Positions 24,100-31,704 of a DNA stretch of 32,127 nucleotides are shown here, in pieces. Positions within the stretch are counted from its first letter, which is position 1, and the number at the start of each line of letters is the position of its first letter. Made by a program: the position numbers and the translations under genes. Origin of the DNA: Treponema sp. Its GTDB lineage: Bacteria; Spirochaetota; Spirochaetia; Treponematales; Treponemataceae. A model generated the notes under the pieces. It saw only the letters and a program-made list of their open reading frames with translations, did no database searches and was not told the origin of the DNA. The stretch covers positions 1-32,127 of the forward strand of contig JAILHD010000122.1 in assembly GCA_024696155.1 (NCBI GenBank), read 5' to 3'.

Positions 24100-26437
24100 A
24101 TTTACACCGGTATATGCACAAAACTTTACTTCAACAAAAAAAGAAGTTAAACCTCTATATCAGCTCCCAGAACGCGTAAGTCCTCTTACAGAAAAGGACT
24201 CTACAACTTCTCAATTTTTAGTAGGCTCTGACAGCGGACTTTTTAAAATCACTGTAAATAACAGTGCAGTTCCTCTTTGGACAGAAGGCCGTGTAGATCA
24301 GATTGTTCAGATAAATGTTCCAAACAGTAAAAAAATAATGGAACACGGCTGGATAATGCGAACCTCCAGGGGAATTATATTCACTTCCGATCTTGAACAC
24401 TTTGAAGAGCGTAATGAAGGTCTTTCGTTCCTTACAATCAAAAAGTATGTAGACAAACAGACAAGTCTTGAAAAACAAATTCAGGAACTTAAAGACATCT
24501 GCGTAAATCCTGTAAACAATAGTCAGATGGTTACCGCCACAAAAGACAATGTTTTTTATTCCACAGATGCAGGACATACCTGGAAAAACATCGGTTCAAT
24601 GAGCAGAAGCACACCTGGCGTAAAAGCTGTAGCAATTGCAACTCTTGATGGCGAAACCGTAATCTTTATGAGCCATCCGATTTTTGGCTTAAGTTACACT
24701 TTTCCAGACAGAAAAAATTCAAACTGGAACGACGTAAGCGCCGGCTTTGAAATTATGCCTTCGCTCAGTTCGCCAGATGAAATTTCTGACATTCTGCCAG
24801 TTGTACGCACCCGCGCAGACGGCTCTGTATTTACAGAAATCTATATTTCCCAGACATATCTTCCGCGCCTTTACCGCTTTAACTGGGAAACAAGACGTGG
24901 AGAATTAATTTATAAGGGAGAAAGCCCGGCTGCAACAGTTGACGGACTTACTTCTATAGACAACGTAATTTTGTATACAACTCTGGAAGGCTTTGGTTCG
25001 GTAGACATCGATTCTTTTACTTCGCCAGGAGTTCCAGCGCGCTTTGACGAATGGAACAAAGCCTTTTCTAAAGTACCAGGAATGATTAACTCTGCATGGA
25101 TTCCAACAGGACGCAGCGGATTTGCAAAAGGCCTTCTCCTCAATGAGCTATGGCTTCTCTACCCTGGCACCGTAAACTCCCCATATGCAGAAGTTGCAAA
25201 CGGACGCAAATGCATTTATGCCTCGGCTTATCAGTGCCGCAATCAGGCAGGAATTGACAAATACATCAAAGCAGTAAAAGACCGCAACATGAACGGACTT
25301 GTTATCGACATGAAAGACGACTACGGTCTTTTGCGTTACGATTCCCGTAATTCTGCAGTTCTGGAAAAAGCAAAAACTTCCATGTACTTTATTGAGCTGG
25401 ACAATTTTATCAGTCAGTTTAAAAAAGAAAATATCTATCTTGTTGCCCGCATTGTAACATTTAAGGACCGCAGTCTTTCTAACTATGCAGGCGGAAAATA
25501 TGCCGTTTGGGATTACAAACTCAAAAAACCTTGGGTTGGAACAAAAGGCATGGAAGAACTTGTAGACGAAGAAGGAAACCCTACAGGTGAGCAGCAGATG
25601 GGCTATTACGACGAAAACTGGGTAGACCCATATTCAGAAGAAGTTTGGGAATACAATATAGAAGTTGCAAAAGAGCTCATTGAGCGCGGCTTTGATGAAA
25701 TTCAGTTTGACTACATCCGATTCCCAACAGACGGACAGAACCTTGCAAACGCCACCTACCGCTGGAAGAGCCCCGGAATGGACAAAGAAAGTGCCCTCAT
25801 CAGTTTTCTGTCTTATGCACGTGAAAACATTAAGGCCCCAATCGGCATCGACATTTACGGTGCAAACGGCTGGTATCGTTCCGGCACACGCACAGGCCAG
25901 GACGCAGAAATGCTTGCAGAATACGTAGACGTTATCGGACCAATGTTCTACCCAAGCCACTTTGAACAGAGCTTTATGAACTATCCGCCGGCAGAAGACC
26001 GCACTTACCGCATTTATTATTACGGCTCATACCGAAACACAATTTTGTGCCGCAACCGTGCAATCATCCGTCCGTGGATTCAGAGTTTCTACCTTGGTGT
26101 AAGCTACGACCGCCTTTACTACAATTCGGACTATATTAAACGCGAATTCTACGGTACCCGAGACTCAATCAACCGCGGCTACATGTGCTGGAATAACGGC
26201 GGCGACTACACAACAACTCCGGCCGACGTGGGTACCGAGCCCTACGTTGGAAAAACTCCAGAGGCAGCCAAAAACGTGCGAAAGCCGGCTTTAGGCCTTA
26301 CAGAAAAGCCAAAAGACAACGACACAGGCCTTTCTATTCTGGACACAATTTTACCGCAGTCACTGGAAGATGATATAAAAGGGGGTTATTTTCCATTCCT
26401 TATGACCCCGGCTCTTCCCTTAGTACCGCTAAACTAA
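24059..26437 (+). CDS. Exported DUF4015-type putative glycoside hydrolase with N-terminal propeller-like region
   Basis: A 792-residue protein with a signal peptide (LLFVLGFFLFTPVYA). Residues about 35-370 resemble a BNR/sialidase-type propeller, with an Asp-box-like STDAGHTW near 168-175. Residues about 381-735 match the DUF4015 TIM-barrel family: IYASAYQC, VIDMKDDYG, the likely acid/base region DEIQFDYIRFP near 546-556, GIDIYGANGWY and VDVIGPMFYPSHF. The family is predicted to cleave polysaccharide but its substrate is generally unassigned. No Shine-Dalgarno precedes the ATG at 24059 (alternative ATG 24065); the start region lies inside a terminator-like hairpin. mnmE begins 13 bases after the stop. 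Function in cell-wall or extracellular glycan turnover is inference. Confidence 0.88.
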   Translation: MSMTILLFVLGFFLFTPVYAQNFTSTKKEVKPLYQLPERVSPLTEKDSTTSQFLVGSDSGLFKITVNNSAVPLWTEGRVDQIVQINVPNSKKIMEHGWIMRTSRGIIFTSDLEHFEERNEGLSFLTIKKYVDKQTSLEKQIQELKDICVNPVNNSQMVTATKDNVFYSTDAGHTWKNIGSMSRSTPGVKAVAIATLDGETVIFMSHPIFGLSYTFPDRKNSNWNDVSAGFEIMPSLSSPDEISDILPVVRTRADGSVFTEIYISQTYLPRLYRFNWETRRGELIYKGESPAATVDGLTSIDNVILYTTLEGFGSVDIDSFTSPGVPARFDEWNKAFSKVPGMINSAWIPTGRSGFAKGLLLNELWLLYPGTVNSPYAEVANGRKCIYASAYQCRNQAGIDKYIKAVKDRNMNGLVIDMKDDYGLLRYDSRNSAVLEKAKTSMYFIELDNFISQFKKENIYLVARIVTFKDRSLSNYAGGKYAVWDYKLKKPWVGTKGMEELVDEEGNPTGEQQMGYYDENWVDPYSEEVWEYNIEVAKELIERGFDEIQFDYIRFPTDGQNLANATYRWKSPGMDKESALISFLSYARENIKAPIGIDIYGANGWYRSGTRTGQDAEMLAEYVDVIGPMFYPSHFEQSFMNYPPAEDRTYRIYYYGSYRNTILCRNRAIIRPWIQSFYLGVSYDRLYYNSDYIKREFYGTRDSINRGYMCWNNGGDYTTTPADVGTEPYVGKTPEAAKNVRKPALGLTEKPKDNDTGLSILDTILPQSLEDDIKGGYFPFLMTPALPLVPLN

Positions 26438-26450
26438 GTAGAATGTGCCT

Positions 26451-28058
26451 ATGACTATCGGCTCATACACACCAGAAGAACCAATTTCCTCAATCGCAAC
26501 TGCCCTGGCTCCCGCAGCCCTGGGCATAATCCGCGTAAGTGGCAAAAACTGCATTCAGCTTGTAAGTAAAGTTTTTTCACGCCCAAAGGCACTTTTAGAC
26601 GCCCCAGGAAATACGCTTGTGTACGGGTGGATATTTGATAACTGTAACGAATATAAAATGTCAGCTCCGCGCAGCGGAGGTGATAAAGCGGGTTCAGATA
26701 AGTTGACAATTGAAGACACCATTACGACCCGCGAAGGGGAAAGCACCCCCCTGGCTCCAGCCGGCGAGCCGTCTTACACCACCCTCCCTGCGGGGACACC
26801 CCGCAACGCCCCAAAACGCATCGACGAAGTAATGCTTGCCGTTTACCGTACACCAAAATCCTTTACCGGAGAAGACATGGTAGAAATCTTCTGCCACGGA
26901 GGACCAGCCGTTGTTACAGCAATTCAGACTCTCATGCTAAAAAGCGGCTTCCGCCAGGCACTGCGCGGTGAATACACCTTCCGCGCCTACATCAACGGAA
27001 AAACCGACCTTACCAAGGCAGAAGCCGTAAAAGAAATTATAGACAGCCACACAGACGCTGGCCGCAGTCACGCCGTTGGCCGGCTTTCAGGCTCACTTTT
27101 TGAAGAAATCGACAGCATCAAAAAATTGATAATAGATACCCTTGCTTCTATAGAAGTAGAAATCGAATACCCGGAAGATGAGGAAACAATTGCAGATACC
27201 TTTGACCGCAAGGACATCGAGCTTGCCCGCGACCGCCTTCAGACTCTTGCAGACAGCTGGAAGGGCGAAAAGCTTTATCAGGACGGAGCACGCGTTGTTC
27301 TTGCCGGCCGCACAAATGCCGGTAAATCTTCGCTTTTTAATGCCATTTTAAAGGAAGAGCGGGCAATTGTAAGTGACATTGAAGGAACAACCCGCGACTG
27401 GCTTGAAAGCTGGGCAAGCATCAACGGAATTCCAGTCCGTTTATTCGACACAGCAGGTCTCCGCGAAACTGACGACGTAATCGAAGCTCAGGGTGTAGAA
27501 CTCAGCCGAAACCTTGCCAGCGACGCCGACGTAGTTTTGTATTTAATTGACAGCACGACTAAACCGACCCCGGAAGACCAGGAATTCATTAAAAACTGTA
27601 AGGAACCATTGATTGTGGTTTGGACGAAGTCTGATAAGAACCAGGTCGGGGGCGTTGCGGGGGTATCCCCCGCAGAGAGGGTAGCGGAAAACGACGCGAC
27701 AGCGGCGGTTGAAGCTAGGGAGAGCCTTCTCCCTCCTTCGGTACTTCAAATCCAGATTTCCTCAAAAACCGGCACCGGCATACCACTGCTTTTTGCCCAG
27801 ATTGCAAAAATCCTGACTTCGGGACTAACAACCGACCGCGAACAGGCAGGACTTGGTTCGGCACGCCAGCGTGACTCTGTTGCAGAAGCCCTGGAAAATG
27901 TAAAGCACGCACTCATTAGTGCAGACGATAACTATACTCTGGATGCTGTTGTTCAAGATCTGGAAGAAGCTCTGGACTGCCTTGGCGAAGTAACCGGCGA
28001 CGTAACTCCGGACGACGTTTTGGGCAGTATTTTTGCTAATTTCTGCGTTGGAAAGTAG
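26451..28058 (+). CDS. mnmE: tRNA modification GTPase MnmE carrying two in-frame repeat insertions
   Basis: With MnmG, MnmE modifies the wobble uridine of certain tRNAs. The 535-residue product is about 80 longer than usual. Family parts are intact: N-terminal folate-binding start (IATALAPAALGIIRVSG), SFTGEDMVEIFCHGG, P-loop GRTNAGKSS (286-294), GTTRDWLE, DTAGLRE, TKSD (G4), SSKTGTG (G5) and the terminal FCVGK with its essential Cys. The extra length lies in two blocks: about 66-121 (Pro/Gly/Thr-rich) in the N-terminal domain and about 399-432 (Ala/Glu-rich) between G4 and G5. Both are encoded by GC-rich palindromic elements. ATG 26451 is preferred to GTG 26445, though neither has a good ribosome site. 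Catalytic motifs suggest the enzyme still works. Confidence 0.95.
   Translation: MTIGSYTPEEPISSIATALAPAALGIIRVSGKNCIQLVSKVFSRPKALLDAPGNTLVYGWIFDNCNEYKMSAPRSGGDKAGSDKLTIEDTITTREGESTPLAPAGEPSYTTLPAGTPRNAPKRIDEVMLAVYRTPKSFTGEDMVEIFCHGGPAVVTAIQTLMLKSGFRQALRGEYTFRAYINGKTDLTKAEAVKEIIDSHTDAGRSHAVGRLSGSLFEEIDSIKKLIIDTLASIEVEIEYPEDEETIADTFDRKDIELARDRLQTLADSWKGEKLYQDGARVVLAGRTNAGKSSLFNAILKEERAIVSDIEGTTRDWLESWASINGIPVRLFDTAGLRETDDVIEAQGVELSRNLASDADVVLYLIDSTTKPTPEDQEFIKNCKEPLIVVWTKSDKNQVGGVAGVSPAERVAENDATAAVEARESLLPPSVLQIQISSKTGTGIPLLFAQIAKILTSGLTTDREQAGLGSARQRDSVAEALENVKHALISADDNYTLDAVVQDLEEALDCLGEVTGDVTPDDVLGSIFANFCVGK
26661..26683. repeat. Short GC-rich palindrome at the start of the first mnmE insertion
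   Basis: CTCCGC (26665-26670), loop GCA, GCGGAG (26674-26679), extended on both sides by TCA/TGA with one mismatch. It lies inside the first extra block of mnmE and encodes SAPRSGGD. It may be a remnant of a second type of element or the outer end of a compound insertion. Confidence 0.5.
26728..26814 (-). repeat. Palindromic repeat copy 1, inside mnmE (reverse orientation)
   Basis: Read on the minus strand it begins GGGGCGTTGCGGGGTGTCCC and contains a perfect TGCGGGG/CCCCGCA hairpin (26789-26795 with 26799-26805), then GGAGGGT, a GC-rich middle, GGAGCC and a G-run/TTTCCCC hairpin ending CTTCGCGGG. It aligns along its length with copy 2 at 27648-27740. It is in frame and without stops in mnmE, coding a Thr/Pro-rich block (TTREGESTPLAPAGEPS...). 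Confidence 0.85.
27648..27740 (+). repeat. Palindromic repeat copy 2, inside mnmE (direct orientation)
   Basis: Begins GGGGGCGTTGCGGGGGTATC; hairpin TGCGGGGG/CCCCCGCA (27656-27663 with 27667-27674), GAGAGGGT, a GC-rich middle, GAAGCTAGGGAGA and a second hairpin AGGGAGA/TCTCCCT (27717-27734), ending CCTTCGG. It shares the order and most bases of copy 1, in the opposite orientation. It is read in frame as GGVAGVSPAERVAENDATAA and lies between GTPase motifs G4 and G5. Confidence 0.85.
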
Positions 28059-28080
28059 TCATCTTAATCAGGAGGCCACC

Positions 28081-29949
28081 ATGAAGCCTTATTACTTAAA
28101 AACCTCGCGACTGGAGCTTGTTCCAATGACAAGTGAATTTTTGCAGACAGCATATGCTTATGCATCAGATCCTTTAATCACCAAAATGATGACTTTTTTG
28201 CCTAGCGATTCGCTTGAAGATACACAGAAATTTATTGATGAATCCGAAGAGCAGTGGCACAACGAAGAACAAACAGACTTTCAGTATGCAATTTTGTATC
28301 AAAAGCAACATATTGGCGGTATTTCCTTTACTATTTTAGATGGTCAGAAGGCCGAACTGGGCTGGATTATTAAAAAGACCTACCAGGGTAACGGTTATGC
28401 TGCAGAAGCGGCCCAGGCTCTTATTGAATGGGGAAGCAAAAACCTTAAACTCAAAAAATTCATTGCTCACTGCGACACAGCAAATATTGCCTCTTACAGA
28501 ACTATGGAAAACCTTGGCATGAAAAGGATTTCTGTAAGCGGCGGACGTTTTAATAAGGCAAATCCTGGCGAAGAACGCAAGGAATATTTGTACGAGATGG
28601 AAGTTTCAAAGGCTCCAAAGGGCTCTCTTCCAATGCACAAGCTCTGCCTGCCTCTGGTTTTGGAACAGTTTTTCCGCATTCTGGTTGGTTCTGCCGACAC
28701 TGTAATGCTCAGTGCCTACTCTGGTGCTGCGGTTGCGGGCGTTGGCCTTATGACTCAGTACGTTTTCTTTTTGATGCTGCTTTTCAGCGTGATTACAACG
28801 GGAACTACAATCGTTCTGGCTCAGTACATCGGGGCAAAAAAGTCGCGGACAGATCTGAATCATGTTGCAAATGCCTCCACCGTTATGATTATGTCCCTGG
28901 GCGTGCTCCTTACTATTCTTGTAATTACAGGTACAAAGCCCCTTTTAAGCTTTTATACCCTGGAAGACGAAGTCCGTAAGGCCGCCTTTGAGTATTTTGT
29001 GATTTTTGGCGGAATCGGTGCCATTTTTAATGCTGGCAGCCTTTTACAGTCGGCAATTCTGCGTGCTTACGGTTATACAAAGCAGGCACTTTATGTTACC
29101 TTTGTCGCAAACGTCATCAACGTTGTGGGTAATGCCCTTTCTCTTTACGGTTTCTTCGGTTTCCCGATTCTTGGGGTAAAGGGTGTTGCGGGTGCTTCCC
29201 TTGTTTCTATGATTGTTTCCTGCATTCTTTTGGAAATTATCATCCGCAGCAAAAAAGATGTTGCCTTCAACCTCAAAACTGTGCGCTCAACTCCGCGCTC
29301 TTTCTACAAACTCATTCTTTCAATCGGTGTGCCTACTGCCAGCGAAAGCCTTTCCTACAATATCTCGCAGATTGTCATCATGGCTATGATTTCGACACTG
29401 GGAACTTACGCAATGTCTGCTCAGGTTTACACCCGAACAATCTGTCAGTACGTTTACATCGTTGCAATCGGAATGGGGGCTGCCTGCCAGATTAAGGCCG
29501 GTTACTTTGTTGGCGCCCAGCAGAGTCAGATTGCCTACAAAAAAATGTTCGGCTACTCCCTTGTTGCAACTGCGGTTTCCCTTTCGATGATTTCTCTAGT
29601 CAACATTTTTGACGCGCCGATAATTTCGATTTTTACAAAGAATCCCGAGGTTTTCAAGCTTGTAAACACACTGCTGCGTTTTTCTATCCTTGTTGAATTC
29701 GGACGCTCTCTCAACCTCATCTGGATTGGCGGCCTTAAGGGTGCCGGCGACATCCGCTTCCCGGTTTTGTACGGAATGTTCTCAAACTGGTGTATCATGG
29801 TTTTCCTCAGCTGGCTTTTGGGTCTCAAACTGGGCTGGGGCGTTGCAGGCTGCTGGCTTGGAATAGGCCTGGACGAAACTACCCGCGGAATCGTAATGGT
29901 ATTCCGCTGGCTCAGCAAAAGGTGGATGACTAAATCTCTGGTAAAATAG
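28081..29949 (+). CDS. GNAT acetyltransferase - MATE efflux transporter fusion
   Basis: A 622-residue protein. Residues 1 to about 175 are a RimJ-type GNAT domain: LELVPMT start, IGGISFTI, GWIIKKTYQGNGYAAEAA (acetyl-CoA loop near 101-108) and NIASYRTMENLGM. From about 180 a MATE-family transporter begins (LPMHKLCLPLVLEQFFRILVG) and continues through about twelve membrane helices to the end, with GLKGAGDIRFPVLYG and other MATE-like loops. No stop, frameshift or start site separates the parts. The ATG has AGGAGG upstream and is chosen over an in-frame start at 28033 that lies inside mnmE. Family roles: acyl transfer to amines; export of drugs or cations by Na+/H+ exchange. Modify-and-export of one compound is an attractive but untested inference. 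Confidence 0.9.
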   Translation: MKPYYLKTSRLELVPMTSEFLQTAYAYASDPLITKMMTFLPSDSLEDTQKFIDESEEQWHNEEQTDFQYAILYQKQHIGGISFTILDGQKAELGWIIKKTYQGNGYAAEAAQALIEWGSKNLKLKKFIAHCDTANIASYRTMENLGMKRISVSGGRFNKANPGEERKEYLYEMEVSKAPKGSLPMHKLCLPLVLEQFFRILVGSADTVMLSAYSGAAVAGVGLMTQYVFFLMLLFSVITTGTTIVLAQYIGAKKSRTDLNHVANASTVMIMSLGVLLTILVITGTKPLLSFYTLEDEVRKAAFEYFVIFGGIGAIFNAGSLLQSAILRAYGYTKQALYVTFVANVINVVGNALSLYGFFGFPILGVKGVAGASLVSMIVSCILLEIIIRSKKDVAFNLKTVRSTPRSFYKLILSIGVPTASESLSYNISQIVIMAMISTLGTYAMSAQVYTRTICQYVYIVAIGMGAACQIKAGYFVGAQQSQIAYKKMFGYSLVATAVSLSMISLVNIFDAPIISIFTKNPEVFKLVNTLLRFSILVEFGRSLNLIWIGGLKGAGDIRFPVLYGMFSNWCIMVFLSWLLGLKLGWGVAGCWLGIGLDETTRGIVMVFRWLSKRWMTKSLVK

Positions 29950-29972
29950 TTTTTTTTATAGCCGAAAAGTGC

Positions 29973-29978
29973 TATAAT
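29973..29978 (+). promoter_or_regulatory. Candidate -10 box for the acyltransferase gene
   Basis: A consensus TATAAT lies 28 bases before the ATG at 30007, with the AAGAGG ribosome site in between. The matching -35 region is only a T-run (29950-29957), so the promoter call is moderate. Confidence 0.45.
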
Positions 29979-30006
29979 TTGGTTAACATTTTATAAGAGG
30001 ATAATA

Positions 30007-30909
30007 ATGGGTCAGACCTTAAAAGAACAGTACGGCAATATTTTTGCCGAAATTATGAAACTTTCTAAAGCGGCTGCAAAAATTGACGAGACCAAAGTTT
30101 ACGAAGAAGCCAATCTGGACACCAGAAAATACATGTACAAACTTCTGGATGACAATTTTAAACCAGGTTCAGGTTTAGGAAACATCGAAAATTTTAAAGC
30201 TTTTTATGACGCAGTAACAAAAGAAGGTAAATCTGGACTTATCCTTATGGAACATTATACAAATCTTGATTTACCTGCAATTCTTTATCTTTTAGACAAA
30301 CAGGGTGAGCCTTGGGCAAAAGACTTGTCTTCACGCATTGTTGCCGTAGCCGGAATGAAGCTCAACGAAGCAAGTCCTGCTGTACGTGCATTTACAGAAG
30401 GCTTTACACGCGTTGTAATTTACCCTACCCGCAGCCTTACTGCACTTGAAGACAAAAAAATTTCAGAAGAAGAAATTGCTGCCGAAGAACAGCGTGCCCG
30501 CAAAATTAACTTTGCAGCTATGCGCGCAATGGACGGTTGTAAAAAACGCGGTCAGGTAATACTTGTATTCCCAAGCGGAACACGTTACCGCCCTGGAAAA
30601 CCAGAAACAAAACGCGGCCTTCGCGAAATCGACAGTTACCTTCGTCTTTTTGACTGCATGATTCTTGTTTCTATCAACGGAAACTCTCTTAGAATTAATC
30701 CTGCAAGTCCTGATGACATGCTTTCAGACATTGTTGAAAAGGATGTAGTAACACTTACAGCAAGCCCTGTAATCAACTGTAAGGAATTCCGCAACGAAGT
30801 TCTTGCAAAGATTCCAGCAGATGAACCAGATCCAAAGCAGAAGACAATTGATCATGTAATGGAAGTTCTGGAAGATATTCACAATCAGGTTGAAGCTACC
30901 CGCCAGTAG
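30007..30909 (+). CDS. PlsC-like glycerophospholipid acyltransferase
   Basis: A 300-residue protein with the two hallmark motifs of glycerol-phosphate and lysophosphatidate acyltransferases: H-x4-D as EHYTNLD (H83, D88) and FPSGTR (188-193, usually FPEGTR). The flanking segments (LILM, VILVF) fit the fold, and no strong membrane helix is seen, so it may be peripheral. Family role: transfer of an acyl group to sn-1 or sn-2 of glycerol phosphate in membrane lipid synthesis; which position is undecided. The Ser in place of Glu in FPxGTR is a small departure. AAGAGG is six bases before the ATG. The PurO-like gene follows 51 bases later. Confidence 0.85.
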   Translation: MGQTLKEQYGNIFAEIMKLSKAAAKIDETKVYEEANLDTRKYMYKLLDDNFKPGSGLGNIENFKAFYDAVTKEGKSGLILMEHYTNLDLPAILYLLDKQGEPWAKDLSSRIVAVAGMKLNEASPAVRAFTEGFTRVVIYPTRSLTALEDKKISEEEIAAEEQRARKINFAAMRAMDGCKKRGQVILVFPSGTRYRPGKPETKRGLREIDSYLRLFDCMILVSINGNSLRINPASPDDMLSDIVEKDVVTLTASPVINCKEFRNEVLAKIPADEPDPKQKTIDHVMEVLEDIHNQVEATRQ

Positions 30910-30960
30910 ACAATAGCGCAAGAACTTGTAAAATAGTCTGAAAAAGATTTTGGAGTTTTT

Positions 30961-31698
30961 ATGAAAGCTGTTGATTTGTACAAAGAAGCAGGAAGCGTTA
31001 GCTATCCTGGTCGTGGAATTGTTGCCGGACTCAGTGCAGACGGTAAATACGCCGTAAGCGCTTACTGGACAATGGGACGCAGTGCCGGAAGCCGCAACCG
31101 TATTTTTGTTGTAGAAGACGAAAACGGAAGCGAAGTTGTACGCACAAAGGCATTTGATCCAAGTTTAATTGCCGGTGACCCTTCACTGATTATTTACGCT
31201 GCTGTACGTCAGCTGGGAAGTAAGACAATCGTTACAAACGGTGACCAGACAGATACAATTTTTGACGGAATGAAGAAAGGACTTTCTTTTGAACAGTCAC
31301 TTTTGAGCCGCAAATATGAGCACGACGCTCCAAACTATACTCCGCGTATTTCAAGCCTTCTTGATACAGACGGCGGCAAACTCCGCTATGCACTTTCTAT
31401 TCTTAAAAGTGATGACGGAAATCCAGACTGTACATTGCGTCAGACTTTTGATTATGATAATCCATCTGCTGGAGAAGGACGTTACATCCACACATATCAG
31501 GGTGACGGCAATCCTCTTCCAAGTTTTAGCGGCGAGCCTGTAAAAGTTACAATCGATGCAAACGGCGGAGACATCAACGCTTTTGCAGATAAACTTTGGG
31601 CAGCCCTGAATGAAGACAATAAAGTTTCTCTTTTTGTACGCTTCATCGAAATTGCTACTGGTAAATATGAGGAGAAAATCATAAACAAAAACAAATAA
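30961..31698 (+). CDS. PurO-type (archaeal-type) IMP cyclohydrolase family protein
   Basis: A 245-residue cytosolic protein resembling the IMP_cyclohyd (PurO) family, which closes FAICAR to IMP, the last step of purine synthesis, and is unrelated to the C-terminal PurH enzyme. Recognisable parts are YPGRGIVAGLSADGKYAVSAY, WTMGRSAGSRNRIF (residues 37-50), GDPSLIIYAAVR, TNGDQTDTI and the NYTPRISSLLD block. GGAG lies five bases before the ATG. It lies between the acyltransferase and a serine-hydrolase lipoprotein, with no other purine gene in view. In bacteria such proteins may have other nucleotide substrates, so the reaction is a family-level call. Confidence 0.78.
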   Translation: MKAVDLYKEAGSVSYPGRGIVAGLSADGKYAVSAYWTMGRSAGSRNRIFVVEDENGSEVVRTKAFDPSLIAGDPSLIIYAAVRQLGSKTIVTNGDQTDTIFDGMKKGLSFEQSLLSRKYEHDAPNYTPRISSLLDTDGGKLRYALSILKSDDGNPDCTLRQTFDYDNPSAGEGRYIHTYQGDGNPLPSFSGEPVKVTIDANGGDINAFADKLWAALNEDNKVSLFVRFIEIATGKYEEKIINKNK

Positions 31699-31704
31699 GG
31701 TAGA

